From Megalobrama amblycephala (taxonomy: Eukaryota; Chordata; Actinopteri; Cypriniformes; Xenocyprididae): a stretch of 64,000 nt of DNA. Numbering within the stretch: the stretch's first letter is position 1; every line of letters begins with the position of its first letter. The DNA lies in the NCBI RefSeq assembly GCF_018812025.1, contig NC_063057.1, positions 17,851,638 to 17,915,637 on the forward strand, given 5' to 3'. The notes beneath the pieces are model-generated. The model ran no database searches and was not told the DNA's origin. It saw only the letters and a program-made list of their open reading frames with translations. This document shows positions 1 to 12,320 of the stretch, in pieces. Made by a program: the position numbers and the translations under genes.

Positions 1-2615
1 CTCAATGAGAGCAGCAGACAACAGGAGCTCATCTCTGATCTGAACTTCACTGCTGCTCACCGTCACCACAGAGTCACTTTCACCTGCACTATAACCTACC
101 AGATACTGGACAAGAACAAAACAGCACAGGACAACATCACATTACATGTTCAGTGTAAGATGTTTTTGTGGCTTCAGTTCTTTTCTCTTCTACAAGAAGC
201 TAATAATGTAAAATATCATTCTTTCTTTTTCAGATGCCCCTAAAATCTCTTCCTCCTCCAGTTGTAACAGAACTGATGTAACTGAGTGTTTCTGTGAGGT
301 TGATGGGAATCCCTCTCCTGAACTGGAGTGGCATCTGTCTGGACGTCCTGTCACTAACTCTTCAGACACGTTCATCAGTGAAGAGCGATTGAGCAGCACA
401 GTCTTGAGGAGCTCCATCACTCTACATCAGTCACTCACACACACATCTCTGCAGTGTGTCGGCAACAACACTCATGGCACTGAAAGAAAGCTGTTTCAAC
501 TGCTTCCCCCTGTTTCACGTAAGTTTCAGTTCTGTGATTCATCCCATAGAACACAAATTAAGTATGGGCCTGTCCCAAATGGCACACTTAATGTGCACTT
601 GCGGTCTTGTGGGCTTACAGTGGCCGCTGTGCGTGTGTCCGTTAAGTCCATAAGATGTGTCCCATTTGTTATTTTAGGTTTCAGAAGGGTGTTTGTGAGC
701 ACCCCCTTTGGCGATCGATCTGCGTCCCCGATGTACACATTCGATGCAGACTTCTTCTGAACAGTCAAAGTGGCATTACGTCACAAAAGTGTGGACTCGG
801 AGGAAAATCGCGAGGGCTTAGGGTTCAATTTGGGACAGGGTCTATCTCTATCCATCCCACCCATTCTCCATACCGCTTATCCTCTGCATGGTTTTGGGAA
901 ATTTAGTATCTGTCAACCGATGATTTGTAAATGAAAAAAGTCGTAACAGCATCAGTCATTAATGCTAATGCTAATCTCTCACTTTTTTATCATTCCTATG
1001 TTCCTGCCATCGTTCTTATTTTGTTGTTTAAAGATTACGATATCACTCACTTGCTCTTGTTTAATTGAATCAGTGAATCATCAGTGGTTTTCCAAACACT
1101 CCTTTATTCTTCTTCAGGTTCGAATCATTCCTCTGTGATGATTGGAGTTGCTGTTGCAGCTGTGCTGGTCATTATGTTCTGTGTCATTACATGGATCTGT
1201 GTACGGTAGGTGAACGACACGTCATATGTCAACATACATGTTGTGACCATCAAGTAAAAAGTAACACGTTTCCTTCAGAATAGCTGAGTTTAGACACCTT
1301 AATTGTCACACCTTTTTCAAGTAAAAAGCTTTTTTAATAATTATTAATTAAGTGCTTTGCCACTAATTATGGGCAATTTCTGCTCCTCTAAAATATCAAC
1401 ATGTATTTTAATTGAGAAATTACAAACATGTTCATCATGTAGTAATATATTCAAATCATAGTATGTATGAATTGCATTTTTACATAATGTATGTTTGAAC
1501 AAATTAATAGATCTAAGCAAAAAAAAAAAAAAAAAGAATGAATGTTGTTACATTATACAACAAAATATCAAACCAAGAGGCATTTATTAAAAAAAAAATA
1601 ATTAAAAAGTTTCACAAACATTAGCAAAATTAATTAGCATTTAATTTATCAAAAATAGTTATACAATTCAAAATGAACACAAACATATTTTGACACTATA
1701 CTTATGACACTTGCATATGATGAACGACACTATTGTTACTTCACACATCCACTAAAAACCACTTTGACCCAAGTTGGCTTAGCAAAATATAAAAAACAGA
1801 ATAGAGAAGTTAGTTTTGAGAAAAGCTCTTGCATCATTTGTTTGCAGACGCCACTTTCTTTGTCATTTTACCTGCAATGTATTTTTAAGTGTGACTAAGG
1901 TGTCCTTTTTGGGGGTCACTGCACAAGTTGATTTAATTATATAAGCCAGTCCTCTCTGACTTGTGGTTTTGTTATCTGTGAAGCTAGTATATAACTGATA
2001 TTAAACATGAACCTGTGTTTTTCAGAAAAAAGAGTATGAAACTTCAGCAGACTAGAAGAGAAGATGCTACAAGAAGCATTTCGACCAGTGATGTGAGTTA
2101 CAAATGACACACAGAATCACACAAACGATTTATTCACTACACAGAAATGTTGTAAAGAAGTTTGTAAAGAAACATAAATACACTTTTTACCAAACTAACT
2201 GCTGAACAATTTACACAGACACAATTCAACCCTGTCAATCTTTTAGGCCATTCCATGCGAGAATGAAGAGGAGTCTGTTTATGCCAATAATGTCATGATG
2301 TCTTCTGCTGGAACTGCTACAGAAAATCCAGAATCACTCATTTATTCCTCCATTGATTTAAAAAACGTTACACCAGAGTCACAAGAGTTCGGGAACATCT
2401 CTTCACTTCATGCCGAATATGCTGTGGTCAAACATTGTTCTGGAGGAGTGTCAAAGGCAGAGAGCTCAACGGGAGAGTCTTCAAGAGCGATAGAGGCACC
2501 GGTGATTGTGAGTGCAGATGGAGTTACTAAACAAACAGAGTCAAAGGATTCAGAGGAAGAGCTGGTTACTGACTCCTCTCAGCTTTATGCAAGGGTTAAA
2601 CGTCGCAACCCATAG
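1..2615 (+). CDS. Siglec/CD22-like receptor gene A, 5' end outside the window
   Basis: Exons read as 1-154 (end of the second Ig domain), 234-518 (third Ig domain), 1118-1205 (transmembrane), 2026-2092 and 2247-2615 (cytoplasmic, TAG stop). All junctions are GT-AG with consistent phases, giving 320 residues. The third Ig domain starts YAPKI after the VQ strand, as in siglecs, and has the B-strand Cys (CFCEVDGNPSP) and F-strand Cys (SLQCVGNN). The membrane segment (VMIGVAVAAVLVIMFCVITW) is followed by a basic stop-transfer exon. The tail holds SVYANN (YxN, Grb2-type), the strict ITIM LIYSSI, and the ITIM-like HAEYAVV and SQLYARV. Family knowledge: such receptors usually inhibit immune cells by recruiting SH2 phosphatases. 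The signal peptide and V domain are not in the window, so ligand binding cannot be judged. The 3' exons are about 98% identical to gene C. No AATAAA was found close to the stop. Confidence 0.85.
566..840. mobile_element. MITE in the intron before the transmembrane exon of gene A
   Basis: Inverted ends GGGCCTGTCCCAAAT and AATTTGGGACAGGG bound about 275 bp. The same insertion sits at the matching place in genes B (8460-8760) and C (21783-21932, internally deleted) but is absent from gene D. The target duplication is not clear. Confidence 0.6.
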
Positions 2616-3162
2616 GAAACTTCAGCAGGGGTGTTTTTTGAATAGTAAAACGATTGTATTTGCTTTTGGATAGTACAAAGATGGTATTCCAGTGGTATAT
2701 ACAAGTAGTAATCAATCAGTATCAAGACATAACCATGGTACTGGTGCCACCAAGCACCAAAAGAGCTTTTTTTCTTGTCTCATTTGTTGTTTTATACATC
2801 ATAATGGACTCTTTTTTTCTTGGCAGAATTTTGAATACATGTAAGATTAGGTTTTTAATAATTAATAATTAATAATTAATAATTTCAACTCCAATTAGTA
2901 TTCATGCCTCACATTATTTATTTACCTGGCTGACTTTATCCTTTACATATTGCTGTGTATTCTCTTTCTGTTTCTACAGGCAAACATTGTAAATATTCAG
3001 AGAGAAGTTTGATTAAAATCAGTTTTAAAAATATTCCAGTGGTTGTCACTTTATTTTTTTGAACACAGTCAATGTAGAGTATATTACATTTCATGTCACT
3101 GCAAAAAAAAAAACAAAAGCACAAGTTGGTCCAATGGAGGCTGCTTGACCAATTAAATTTTT

Positions 3163-3204
<42 letters not shown>

Positions 3205-3237
3205 ATTGGTATTGCAAAATTGTGGTAATCAGACGTT
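2616..3237. other. 3' flank of gene A, duplicated at 23690-24287
   Basis: No gene is visible. The stretch is AT-rich, with a short AATTAATAATT run near 2855 and a long T homopolymer around 3163-3200. It matches the downstream flank of gene C almost base for base, so it belongs to the recent segmental duplication. Confidence 0.6.
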
Positions 3238-3978
3238 TATAGAGTGCCCCAGGGATGACGCATTTTTGTAGGCAAAACCCGGAAGCGAGTTAGCATTTTA
3301 GGACTTCCGGTTCCAACGCCGTAAAGTCTATGGGTTTTTTGAATGGGTTTTTGCTAAATCGCCTGAAATAAGGTCTGTGGTTAACAAAGCCTCTAAATAC
3401 TTTCACATTTTGATCTATGACATAAAACACACCAGTTATAACCCACTTGTGATTTTTTATTAACTTTTACTGTGTCTTAAAATCGGCGGTTGCTAACAAA
3501 TTGCTAAAAGGGACTACTTCCTTTGGCGGGGACTTTAGACGTCATCATTAAAAACGGGACATTTGGACAGCATTTCTCATAAAAAAGTGGAAAAGTATTC
3601 ATAACAGCACAGATCATAATCAGCGAGCATGTTTTTAAATAACGTTGTTTTCTAAATACAGTTTGAGGAAGCTTGGTGGTGACGACGTTGATCCGCGACC
3701 ATGGTGTGCTGTAATCCGTTTATAGCCTACTGTTAGCCTTTTATATCCGACCACTTTATTTAGGCTTCAAAATCTATAAATGTTGTGTTCACTTGTAAAG
3801 ATCATCTTGATAGACAAAACGTGTAAGTGTCATAACCATTTGTTAAACACAGAGCTTATTTTCTGCGATTTTCCAAAAGTCTATGGGAAAAATGCATAGG
3901 CTTTCAACTGAGGGAACCCATGCGCCGCTAACTTCTGGGTTGGCCTACAAAAACGCGTCATCCCTGGGGCACTCTATA
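3238..3978. mobile_element. 741-bp MITE with inverted ends TATAGAGTGCCCC
   Basis: The left end TATAGAGTGCCCCAGGGATG is the reverse complement of the right end, with about 35 bp of terminal inverted repeat and a possible TATA target duplication. No transposase is present. Further copies are an inverted one at about 4860-5560, its duplicate at 36230-36925, an interrupted one at 24288-27445 and a partial one at 61730-61985. Superfamily not assigned. Confidence 0.7.
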
Positions 3979-4349
3979 GCAGTGTTTCTCAACTCTATTT
4001 CTGGAGACACACCAACACTACGGGTGCTTCTCATTTCTTATTTGTGCATCCTCATTTGCTTCCCTCACTTCCTTTCCTCTTGTCTTAACTCCACCCCCTT
4101 AGGATAAGAGGGAAGGACACACCTGTGACTCATGACTCTTCAGGAAGCTTCCTCACTCCTCGTGGTGCAATTAGAGAATTGAGATGTCTTTTAAATTGGC
4201 TGAGTTCAATCAGTTTCCGGGTCACAGGCTAGAGGACGGAGGAGTGAGGAAATGAGGAAGCATCAATTAAAGCACATTAAGTACAGTATTTCACAGAGGT
4301 CTCCCCACACCTGCTCCCCATTCACACCTGAGACCTTGTAACACTAATG
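3979..4349. other. Intergenic, no gene seen
   Basis: A pyrimidine-rich stretch (4020-4110) is partly mirrored by a purine-rich stretch (4230-4265), which may be a degraded inverted-repeat element. No coding signal was found. Confidence 0.4.
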
Positions 4350-4622
4350 TGTCACATGACACCGGGGAGAAAAAATGGCTAATTGGGCCCAATATGGACA
4401 TTTTCACTTAGGGGTGTACTCACTTTTGTGGCCAGTGGTTTAGACATTAATGGCTGTGTTGAGTTTTTTTTGAGGGGACAGCAAATTTACACTAATATAC
4501 AAGCTGTACACTCACTACTTTACATTGTAGCAAAGTGTCATTTCTTCAGTGTTGTCACATGAAAAGATATAATAAAATATTTACAAAAATGTGAGGGGTG
4601 TACTCACTTCTGTGAGATACTG
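4350..4622. mobile_element. 3' end of a Tc1/mariner-like element
   Basis: Two subterminal copies of the motif GGGGTGTACTCACTT, followed by a terminal CTGTGAGATAC next to TA, are the pattern of fish Tc1-like ends. Only about 270 bp remain, with no transposase. The last 40 bp recur at 35963-36001, at the edge of the duplicated block. Confidence 0.55.
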
Positions 4623-4859
4623 TAATTTAAGTTTAACAAGAAGCTAACAAGGCACAGGTGAGACTAATTAAACACAATGGAGACTAACAAATTTTCAGAA
4701 ACTCCGGTTGCAATGTTGTCGTGTAGCCGGTGAAACTGGAGATTTGGGCTTGTGACGTCAGAGTGTGTGCTGTTATCTTTTTTGTTTGATGTCAGATTGT
4801 GCGCTGCTATGTCCTTTGCTTACAAGAGGCGAGTCTGTGCAATGGCAGGTGTAGCCAAA

Positions 4860-5560
4860 ATATAGTTAGCGGTGCACGGGTTCCCTCGATCGAAAGCCTA
4901 TGCATTTTTCCGATAGACTTTTGGAAAATCGCAAAAAATATGCTTTGTGTTTAACAAATGGTTATGACACTTACATGTTTTGTCTATCAAGGTAATCTTT
5001 ACAAGTTAACACAATATTTATACATTTTAAAGCCTAAATAAAGTAATCAGATATAAAAAGCTAACAGTAGGCTATAAACGGATTACAGCACACCGTGGTT
5101 GCGGATCAACGTCACCACCACAAGCTTTCTCAAAATTTATTTTAAAAACAACTTTATTTAAAAACATGCTCGCTGATTATGATCTGTGCTGTTATGAATA
5201 CTTTTCCACTTTTTTCATGAGAAAAAAACTGTCCAAATGTCCCGTTTGTCATGATGACGTCTAAAGTCCCCGCCAAAGGAAGTAGTCCCTTTTAGCAATT
5301 TTTTAGCAACCGCCGATTTTAAGACACAGTAAAAGTTAATAAAAATCACAAGCGGGTTATAACTGGTGTGTTTTATGTCATAGATCAAAACATGAAAATA
5401 TTTAGAGGCTTTGTTAACCACAGACCTTATTTCAGGCAATTTAGCAAAAACCCATTCAAAAAACCCATTGATTTCAGGGCAATGGAACCGGAAGTCCTAA
5501 AATGCTAACTCGCTTCCGGGTTTTGCCTACAAAAACTTGTCATCCCTGAGGTACTCTATA
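4860..5560. mobile_element. Inverted, end-truncated copy of the 741-bp MITE
   Basis: The sequence is the reverse complement of 3238-3978, running from GGGTTCCCTCGATCG to CATCCCTGAGGTACTCTATA. The terminal 40-50 bp on its left side are missing. It was duplicated together with gene B's flank to 36230-36925. Confidence 0.65.
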
Positions 5561-5959
5561 ACTGTACTAACAGGGCTTATTACATGTATACAGGCTTCTG
5601 ATTGGCCAACATGGCTTTACGGTTAGGGTTATATCGCCACCTGTTGGTTTGGCATGCTCTTGACAGCGTGTTTTTATGTTTTATGTGGACAAGGTTTTTT
5701 TTTAACAGAGGAAAAACTGTTTATAAAAATACCCGTAGGTGTGGACCAGGCCTTAGTTTCTATGGTTTCTGATTGGATCATTTTCACCTGTTGCTCATTT
5801 ATTTACCTTTGTTATCTATGTATTTATACACACTTAGTTTCCTCTGTTCATTGTTCCATGTCGTCTTTGTATTAGGTTATTGTGTTTATTCCTGGTAATC
5901 TCCTGCATGTTTCCTTTTTGAAATTAATATTAATATTAATATTAAAGCTCTTACGTTAT

Positions 5960-6420
5960 TTAATAATAATAATAAAGCTCTTATGTTATTTGTTTGCAGA
6001 TGCCAATTGCTTTGTCATTTTTAATTGTGACTGAGGTGCTGGAGAGTTATAAATTTGATTATAAATGCCAGTTCTGTCTGAACTATCGATTTGTCTTCCT
6101 GTAAAGCTCGTAACTATACTTGAACAGGAACACGTGCTTTTCATGCTATTTTAAAGAACATTCTATTTTCAGAAAATAGGAAACTTCTGCAGAGATGTGC
6201 TGTGAGAAGCATTTCAAACGGTGAAGTGAGTTACAACACAAAATCACAAAAATGTATTCACAATACAACACAAAAACTTAAAGTAGTAAACATACTTATA
6301 CTTTTTACCAACCAAAACAAATATACAAACTGCTGAACCATGTAAACAGACACAATAGAGCTTTCCATCACTGATTCAACCCTGTGAAGCTTCAAGGCCG
6401 TTTCACAGGACAAACAGCAA
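5960..6420 (+). pseudogene. Relic cytoplasmic exons of a lost siglec-like paralog
   Basis: The stretch from AAGCTCTTATGTTATTTG to about 6240 aligns with the intron and tail exon of genes A and C (from about 1825). The relic exon near 6172-6228 keeps its acceptor and GTGAGT donor, but in the expected frame it reads A AAA TAG, an immediate stop. Around 6371-6415 the start of the last tail exon is also recognisable (CAACCCTGTGAAGC, GGCCGTTTCACAGGA) but decayed. No open tail follows. Confidence 0.55.
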
Positions 6421-6875
6421 AACCTAAAAGTTTAAAGTTCATGAATGTATGAGTGATTGGAGGTACACTCAAGTATTTAAAGGTTAATGTTAATGAGGAC
6501 ACAGGAAGTTCAGTCAGTGTATTGTATTAGTAACTCTGTTCACACAGCACACCTCCACTCAGTCTCAAAATTAGCAGCAGTAAAGAACCTGGTCCATAAA
6601 TATTAGGCCTACATTTTCTCTCTTTTTTTCTCCACGAAAGATATTGGCAGCTACACTGGTTTGACTGTTTTCTCTTTTTTGGTAAGTCTTTAATTGTGTT
6701 TTCCTTTAGATGTTGTTTCAGAAGTGCTGTTCAGTTTATTGAGCTGTTGGAAACTTTCAATTAATTCATAAATATGTTATGTATAGTATAGTAGTATAGT
6801 TCCCAAATTATTTTAAATATAATTTTGTATAATTCATGTAAATACAAGTGTGTTTCTCCACAGGACTGTCTGTTA

Positions 6876-6881
6876 ATGTAA
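6876..6881 (+). promoter_or_regulatory. Minimal start-stop uORF of gene B
   Basis: In the exon beginning 6864, ATG TAA lies two bases before the main start (ATGTAAAGATGG). The uORF ATG has a weak context, while the main ATG has A at -3 and G at +4. Gene D has the same arrangement at 38634-38639. Confidence 0.5.
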
Positions 6882-6883
6882 AG

Positions 6884-9800
6884 ATGGACACTGCAGAGAA
6901 AATCATTCTTTTCTGTTTTCTTTTACAAGGTTTGATTTTCCTCCACTTTTAACTATTTTAACAAGTGCTAAACTATGATAACTTTTAATTTAGTATTTTT
7001 AACTAAATTAATTTCAGATATTGGTTGACACATACATTTTTTTTACTGGGATCTCACTCAAAATATTCAAAAATTTACCCTTTTAAATGATCACATGTAT
7101 TGCAATTAAATGTTTTGTGAAATTAATTTAAAAAACATTTTTGTGTGTTTATAACACAACAGATGTGTTGGTGTGTCTGAATGCTTCAGTGTTTGTTTCT
7201 GCTTGTGACTGAATGATTTTCATCATGTGTGTTGAAGGTGTTTGCTGTAGAGATTTCAGCATCAGTCTGCCAGAGAAGATTGAAGCTCTCAGTGGATCCT
7301 GTGAGATCATAAAGTGCACATTTGAGATTGAAGATGAATATAACAAAGGCCTCTCTGAGAGTAATGCTACAGGATTGTGGCTAAAAGATGGAACTGATAA
7401 GAATATCAATCAAGTGTTTAACTCCAGAGATCCCAAACCTGATCACTTTAAAGGGGAAATAACTGGAAAACTAGATGAGAACAACTGCACCACTATCTTT
7501 TATAATGTTAATTCAAATCACGCTGGTAAATATTACTTCAGGATTGAGAGTGTTGGTGCTCTGAAATTAACCTACTACAGGATGAACATCTCCACTATAA
7601 ATGTCATTGGTGAGTGATTTGAGAAATTTATTTATAAATGAATGTTAAATTATTATTATTATTATTATTATTTTTTAAGTTTTTGTCATGCCATCATTGT
7701 CATTTATTCTTGTATTTATGTGTATTTCAGAGTCTCCCCCCAAACCCACAGTGAAGCTGTATGAGGAGCAGAAGGAGGTTCAGGATCAGGAGGAGGTGTT
7801 GGAGGGGAGCTCTGTGAGTCTGCGCTGCTCTGCTGAGACTCTCTGCTCCTCTCCTCCACCAACTCTCACATGGAGCTCCACTCCCAGAATCCCCCTCAAT
7901 GAGAGCAGCAGACAACAGGAGCTCATCTCTGATCTGAACTTCACTGCTGCTCACCGTCACCACAGAGTCACTTTCACCTGCACTATAACCTACCAGATAC
8001 TGGACAAGAACAAAACAGCACAGGACAGCATCACATTACATGTTCAGTGTAGGATGTTTTTGTGGCTTCAGTTCTTTTCTCTTCTACAAGAAGCTAATAA
8101 TGTAAAATATCATTCTTTCATTTTCAGATGCCCCTAAAATCTCTCCCTCCTCCAGTTGTAACAGAACTGATGTAACTGAGTGTTTCTGTGAGTTTGATGG
8201 GAATCCCTCTCCTGAACTGGAGTGGCATCTGTCTGGACGTCCTGTCACTAACTCTTCAGACACGTTCATCAGTGAAGAGCGATTGAGCAGCACAGTCTTG
8301 AGGAGCTCCATCACTCTACATCAGTCACTCACACACATATCTCTGCAGTGTGTCGGCAACAACACTCATGGCACTGAAAGAAAGCTGTTTCAACTGCTTC
8401 CCCCTGTTTCACGTGAGTTTCAGTTCTGTGATTCATCCCATAGAACACAAATTAAGTATGGGCCTGTCCCAAATGGCACACTTAATGTGCTCTTGCGGTC
8501 TTGTGGACTTAAAATGGCTGCTGTGCGTGCGTCTGTTAAGTCCACAAGATATGTCCCATTTGTTATTTTAGGTTTCAGAAGGGTGTTTGTGAGCGCCTCC
8601 TTTGGCGATCGATATGCGTCCTCAATGCTCACATTTTCTGAGCCTGTAATCCAGAGATCTACACAGCAGACTTCTTCTGAACAGTCAAAGTGGCATTATG
8701 TCACGAAAGTGTGGACTCAGAGGAAAATCACGAGGGCTTAGGGTTCAATTTGGGACAGGGTCTATCTCTATCCATCCTATCCATTCTCCATATCACTTAT
8801 CCTCTGCAGGGTTTTGGGAAATTGAGTATCTGTCAACCAATGATTAGTAAATGAAAAAAGTCGTAACAGCATCAGTCATTAATGCTAATGCTAATCTCTC
8901 ACTTTTTTATATCGTTCCTATGTTCCTGCCATCGTTCTTATTTTGTTGTTTAAAGATTACGATATCACTCACTAGCTCTTGTTTAACTGAATCAGTGAAT
9001 CATCAGTGGTTTTCCAAACACTCCTTTATTCTTCTTCAGGTTCAAATCATTCCTCTGTGATGATTGGAGTTGCTGTTGCAGCTGTGCTGGTCATTATGTT
9101 CTGTGTCATTACATGGATCTGTGTACGGTTGGTGAACGATACATACAGTTGAGCTCAAAAGTTTACATATCCCTTGCAGAATCTTTGAAAATGTGAATAA
9201 TTTTAACAAAATAAGAGAGATTATACAAAATGCATGTTAATTTTAATTTAGTACAATCCTAAATAAGATATTTTACATAAAAGATGTTTACATATGGTCA
9301 ACAAGACAAAAAATAGCTGAATTTATAAAAAATGACCCCGTTTAAAAGTTTACATACCCTTGATTCTCAATACTGTGTGTGGTTACCTGGATGATCTACT
9401 GTATGACTGTTAGTTTGTTTTGTGATGGTTGTTCATGAGTCTCTTGTTTGTTCTGAACAGTTAAACTGACCAACATTCTTTAGAAAAATCCTCCAGGTTT
9501 TGCAGGATCTTACGTTTTCAAGCATTTTTTGCATATTTGAACTCTTTCCAGCAGTGACTGTATGATTCTGAGATCCATCTTTTCACACTGAGGACAATTG
9601 AGGGACTCAAACACAACTATTAAAAAGGGTTCAAACATTCACTGATGCTCCAGAAAGAAACACGATGCATTAAGAGCCGAGGGGTGAAAACTTTTTGAAT
9701 TTGAATATCGAGGTAAATTGTACTTAATTTGTCTTCCAGGAAATGTGAAAATATCTTCTTTTGCTACCGAAGGGCAGTAAATGAAAAAATCTCACATTTA

Positions 9801-10904
9801 AACAAAATAAGAAAAATTTGGACTTCTTCATCCTGTTCAAAAGTTTTCACCCCCTGGCTATTAATAACATTGTGTTTCCTTCTGGAGCATCAGTGAATGT
9901 AAATAAATAGAGAAGTTCTTTATAAACACATACACATACATGTATATATTTAAGAAAAATATAAAAATTTAGAAATCAATAAATATTTTATATAATTTAA
10001 ATTATATATAAACATTAGTAAACATTAGTAACATATATCCTTTGTTTCCAGATTGTCCACCAAGCGGAAGGTGAGTCTTCTTTGTTATAAGGCCTGGATA
10101 TATTAAAGGATTAGTCCACTTTCAAAAAAAATTTTCCTAATAATTTACTCACCCCCATGTCATCCAAATGGTTGAAGGTCAAAATGACAGTTTCAGTGCA
10201 GCTTCAAAGGGCTTTAAATGATACCAGATGAGGAATAAGGGTCTTATCTAGTGAAACGATCAGTTGTTTTCTAAAAGAAAAAATACAGCTTTATAAACAC
10301 AAATGATCTGCATTGCAAGTGGTTCCGCCTGGAACTGGCGCTGTAAGTAGAATAGGGAAGGCGTAGGACATACAGCGTAAGCTTTTTGAAGAATACAGAA
10401 AGCGTAAGCACTCGCAACGTGATCATTTGTGTTTATAAAGCATATACATTTGTATTTTTTTGTTAGAAAAAAGAAAATGACCAATTGTTTTGCTAGATAA
10501 GATCCTTATTCCTCGTCTGGTATCGTTTAAAGCCCTTTGAAGTTGCACTGAAACTATAATTTTGACCTTCAACCATCTGGAGGCCATTGAAGTCCACTAT
10601 AAGGAGAAAAATCCTGGAATGTTTTCATCAAAAACCTTAATTTCTTTTCGACTGAAGAACGAATTCGACATGGACATCTTGATGACATGGGGGTGAGTAA
10701 ATTATCAGGAAAATCTTATTTGAAAGTGAACTAATCCTTTAAGGCATGATATAGGTTGATGATGATGAAGATGATGATAGTGTTTGAGAGTGTTTTTGTT
10801 TTCAGGCTCAGAATGAGGCAGCAGACACATATGCTTCTCTTCAGCTCTCTGCTCCACCCTCTGAATATGAAACTTTGAACATTAAGAGAGATGACACACA
10901 ATAA
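6884..10904 (+). CDS. Siglec-like receptor gene B with short ITIM tail
   Basis: Coding exons: 6884-6929 (signal), 7238-7609 (V-set), 7731-8048 (C2), 8128-8412 (third Ig), 9040-9127 (transmembrane), 10052-10070 (19-nt microexon) and 10806-10904, giving 408 residues. A 5' UTR exon ends at 6681 (GGTAAGT donor). The V domain has the siglec pattern: Cys37 and Cys42 (GSCEIIKC), Cys99, and Arg117 in GKYYFRIE, at the position of the arginine that contacts sialic acid in MAG and sialoadhesin. The C2 domain has the extra Cys (SAETLCSS) expected to pair with Cys37. The tail differs from A, C and D: TYASLQL and the strict ITIM SEYETL. The transmembrane exon donor is GTTGGT. The stop codon lies inside AATAAA (10900-10905). 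Likely an inhibitory membrane receptor; ligand unknown. Confidence 0.85.
8460..8760. mobile_element. MITE in gene B, same insertion as 566-840
   Basis: It has the same GGGCCTGTCCC and GGGACAGGG ends and the same intronic position as in genes A and C. This is the longest of the three copies. Confidence 0.6.
9147..9870. mobile_element. Repeat insertion just after the transmembrane exon of gene B
   Basis: Gene A/C intron sequence stops about 20 bp after the exon and is replaced by GTTGAGCTCAAAAGTTTACA and a related inner motif AAAAGTTTACATACCCTTG near 9345. AAAAGTTTTCACCCCCTGG follows near 9838. The element type is uncertain and the right border is approximate. It marks the point where gene B's 3' part departs from its paralogs. 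Confidence 0.5.
10107..10738. mobile_element. TTAA-flanked MITE in the last intron of gene B
   Basis: Inverted ends AGGATTAGTCCACTTTCAA and TTTGAAAGTGAACTAATCCT are flanked by TTAA (10103-10106 and 10739-10742), as in piggyBac or Kolobok insertions. A second copy lies at 42334-42968. Confidence 0.7.
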
Positions 10905-11010
10905 ACAACAAATACACATTTTATCTTCTTCATTTTCTTCAGTCAGTTGTTCTTTCAGGATTTATACAATACATGTATTTCCACATGAAATGCTAACTGA
11001 ATTTACATAA

Positions 11011-11048
<38 letters not shown>

Positions 11049-12200
11049 TTATTTATACAACAGTTCTGTCTGGTTCTCGAATCTGATTGGCTGATAGCCA
11101 TGCGATATTTCAGTGATAACAGCACTCCTACTGCCTTTTCACCGTTTGTATCACTCCGCTTGAAGTGACCGTCATGGCGGCCGATCAAATCAACCACAAT
11201 TTTTACAAATACTACTTCTTGTACCACGAACTGTAGTTTTAATACTTTTTTAGGCGAGAATGTTGTTGTTTAGACCTGAAATATGTGACTCATATTTAAT
11301 AACAGCGCCTATTTTACAATTTGTTTTGACGTTTTCGGAGATGCAAGCTCGAGTGCGTCAGCGGCCGTTCAGTGCTTCTGTAAACGCCGACAACAGCTTA
11401 ATCTCGGCCAGTGCCTCAGGGATTTGCCGCTGGCTCTTATAGTGGTTAAACACGAGACATAATTCAATTTGAGTACATAGAACGGGCAATCTTTGGTCTT
11501 ATTAATCTATTATTTGTTCCAGAGCAAGTCGAATTGTGCTATATTAAATTTGATAATAATAAACGTTACGTTACATCCTTATATAGCATATTGGCTACAA
11601 CTAGACGGGACATACCAGACTCTTCTCCGTTCTTCAAATACGTAAAACATTAAACTTTATAAACATATGGTTTTTTGAGTAAAGAAAACGCTTTACAATT
11701 TTTTTTTCCAAACATCGGATCTTTATTTACCTTTGCATTGCACAGAGGAGATGTCCAAACTGCGTGCGCACTTCATTCAGGAGGTGAGGCAGATTAATGA
11801 GGCTTGATTGACAGTTTGAGGATCCAATTGAGTTAGGAGGTTTTGTCACACACTCTTTAAAATCCTTTTCATTCGTTAAATATTTGTAAAAACCCACATA
11901 CAAGTGTAAATGGTGACCTTTTTTTTTTTTTTTTTTAATAACTAGTGCTTTATGTTTGACTGAACTGTACAATTGTGCTTATTTGTTGTTCTAAATATTA
12001 TTGTTAATAAATATGATTTTATATAAATATGTCCATTAAGTAATATGGATTGAGTGAACATTACATTAATACGCCATTAGATGGCGGCAACACTTTACAG
12101 GAGAATGAGTCAGTGAAGCACAAGAGACTTTTAAAGTGAAAGGAACTTTTGCAAAAGGAAGTTGTTTTAGCGCTGTGGTGTAGGCTAATGGATGTAAAAT
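10905..12200. other. Intergenic between gene B and the foldback element
   Basis: It contains a short (CA)n/(AT)n microsatellite at 11013-11047 and a repeat-like start near 11060 (CAGTTCTGTCTGGTTCTCG). The rest is AT-rich and I find no supported gene. Confidence 0.45.
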
Positions 12201-12320
12201 ATGGCGGGCCGGAAGGTCCAAAAATATGGCTACCGACTTGTCGCGGGAATTCACTATTCAATTCCCAGTAGCCACTGAGTTTACCACTGATAGGCCGGCG
12301 GTGCATCTGTATACACACTC

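Noticed and set aside
1704..1898. 64-residue frame repeated at 22778-22972
   Set aside because: It lies in a tail intron of genes A and C and is conserved only because the whole intron was duplicated.
7727..7963. Minus-strand open frames over the C2 and third Ig exons (also at 190-420, 8084-8314, 21050-21286, 39474-39758)
   Set aside because: They mirror the real exons and recur only because the exons are duplicated. They have no domain or splice support.
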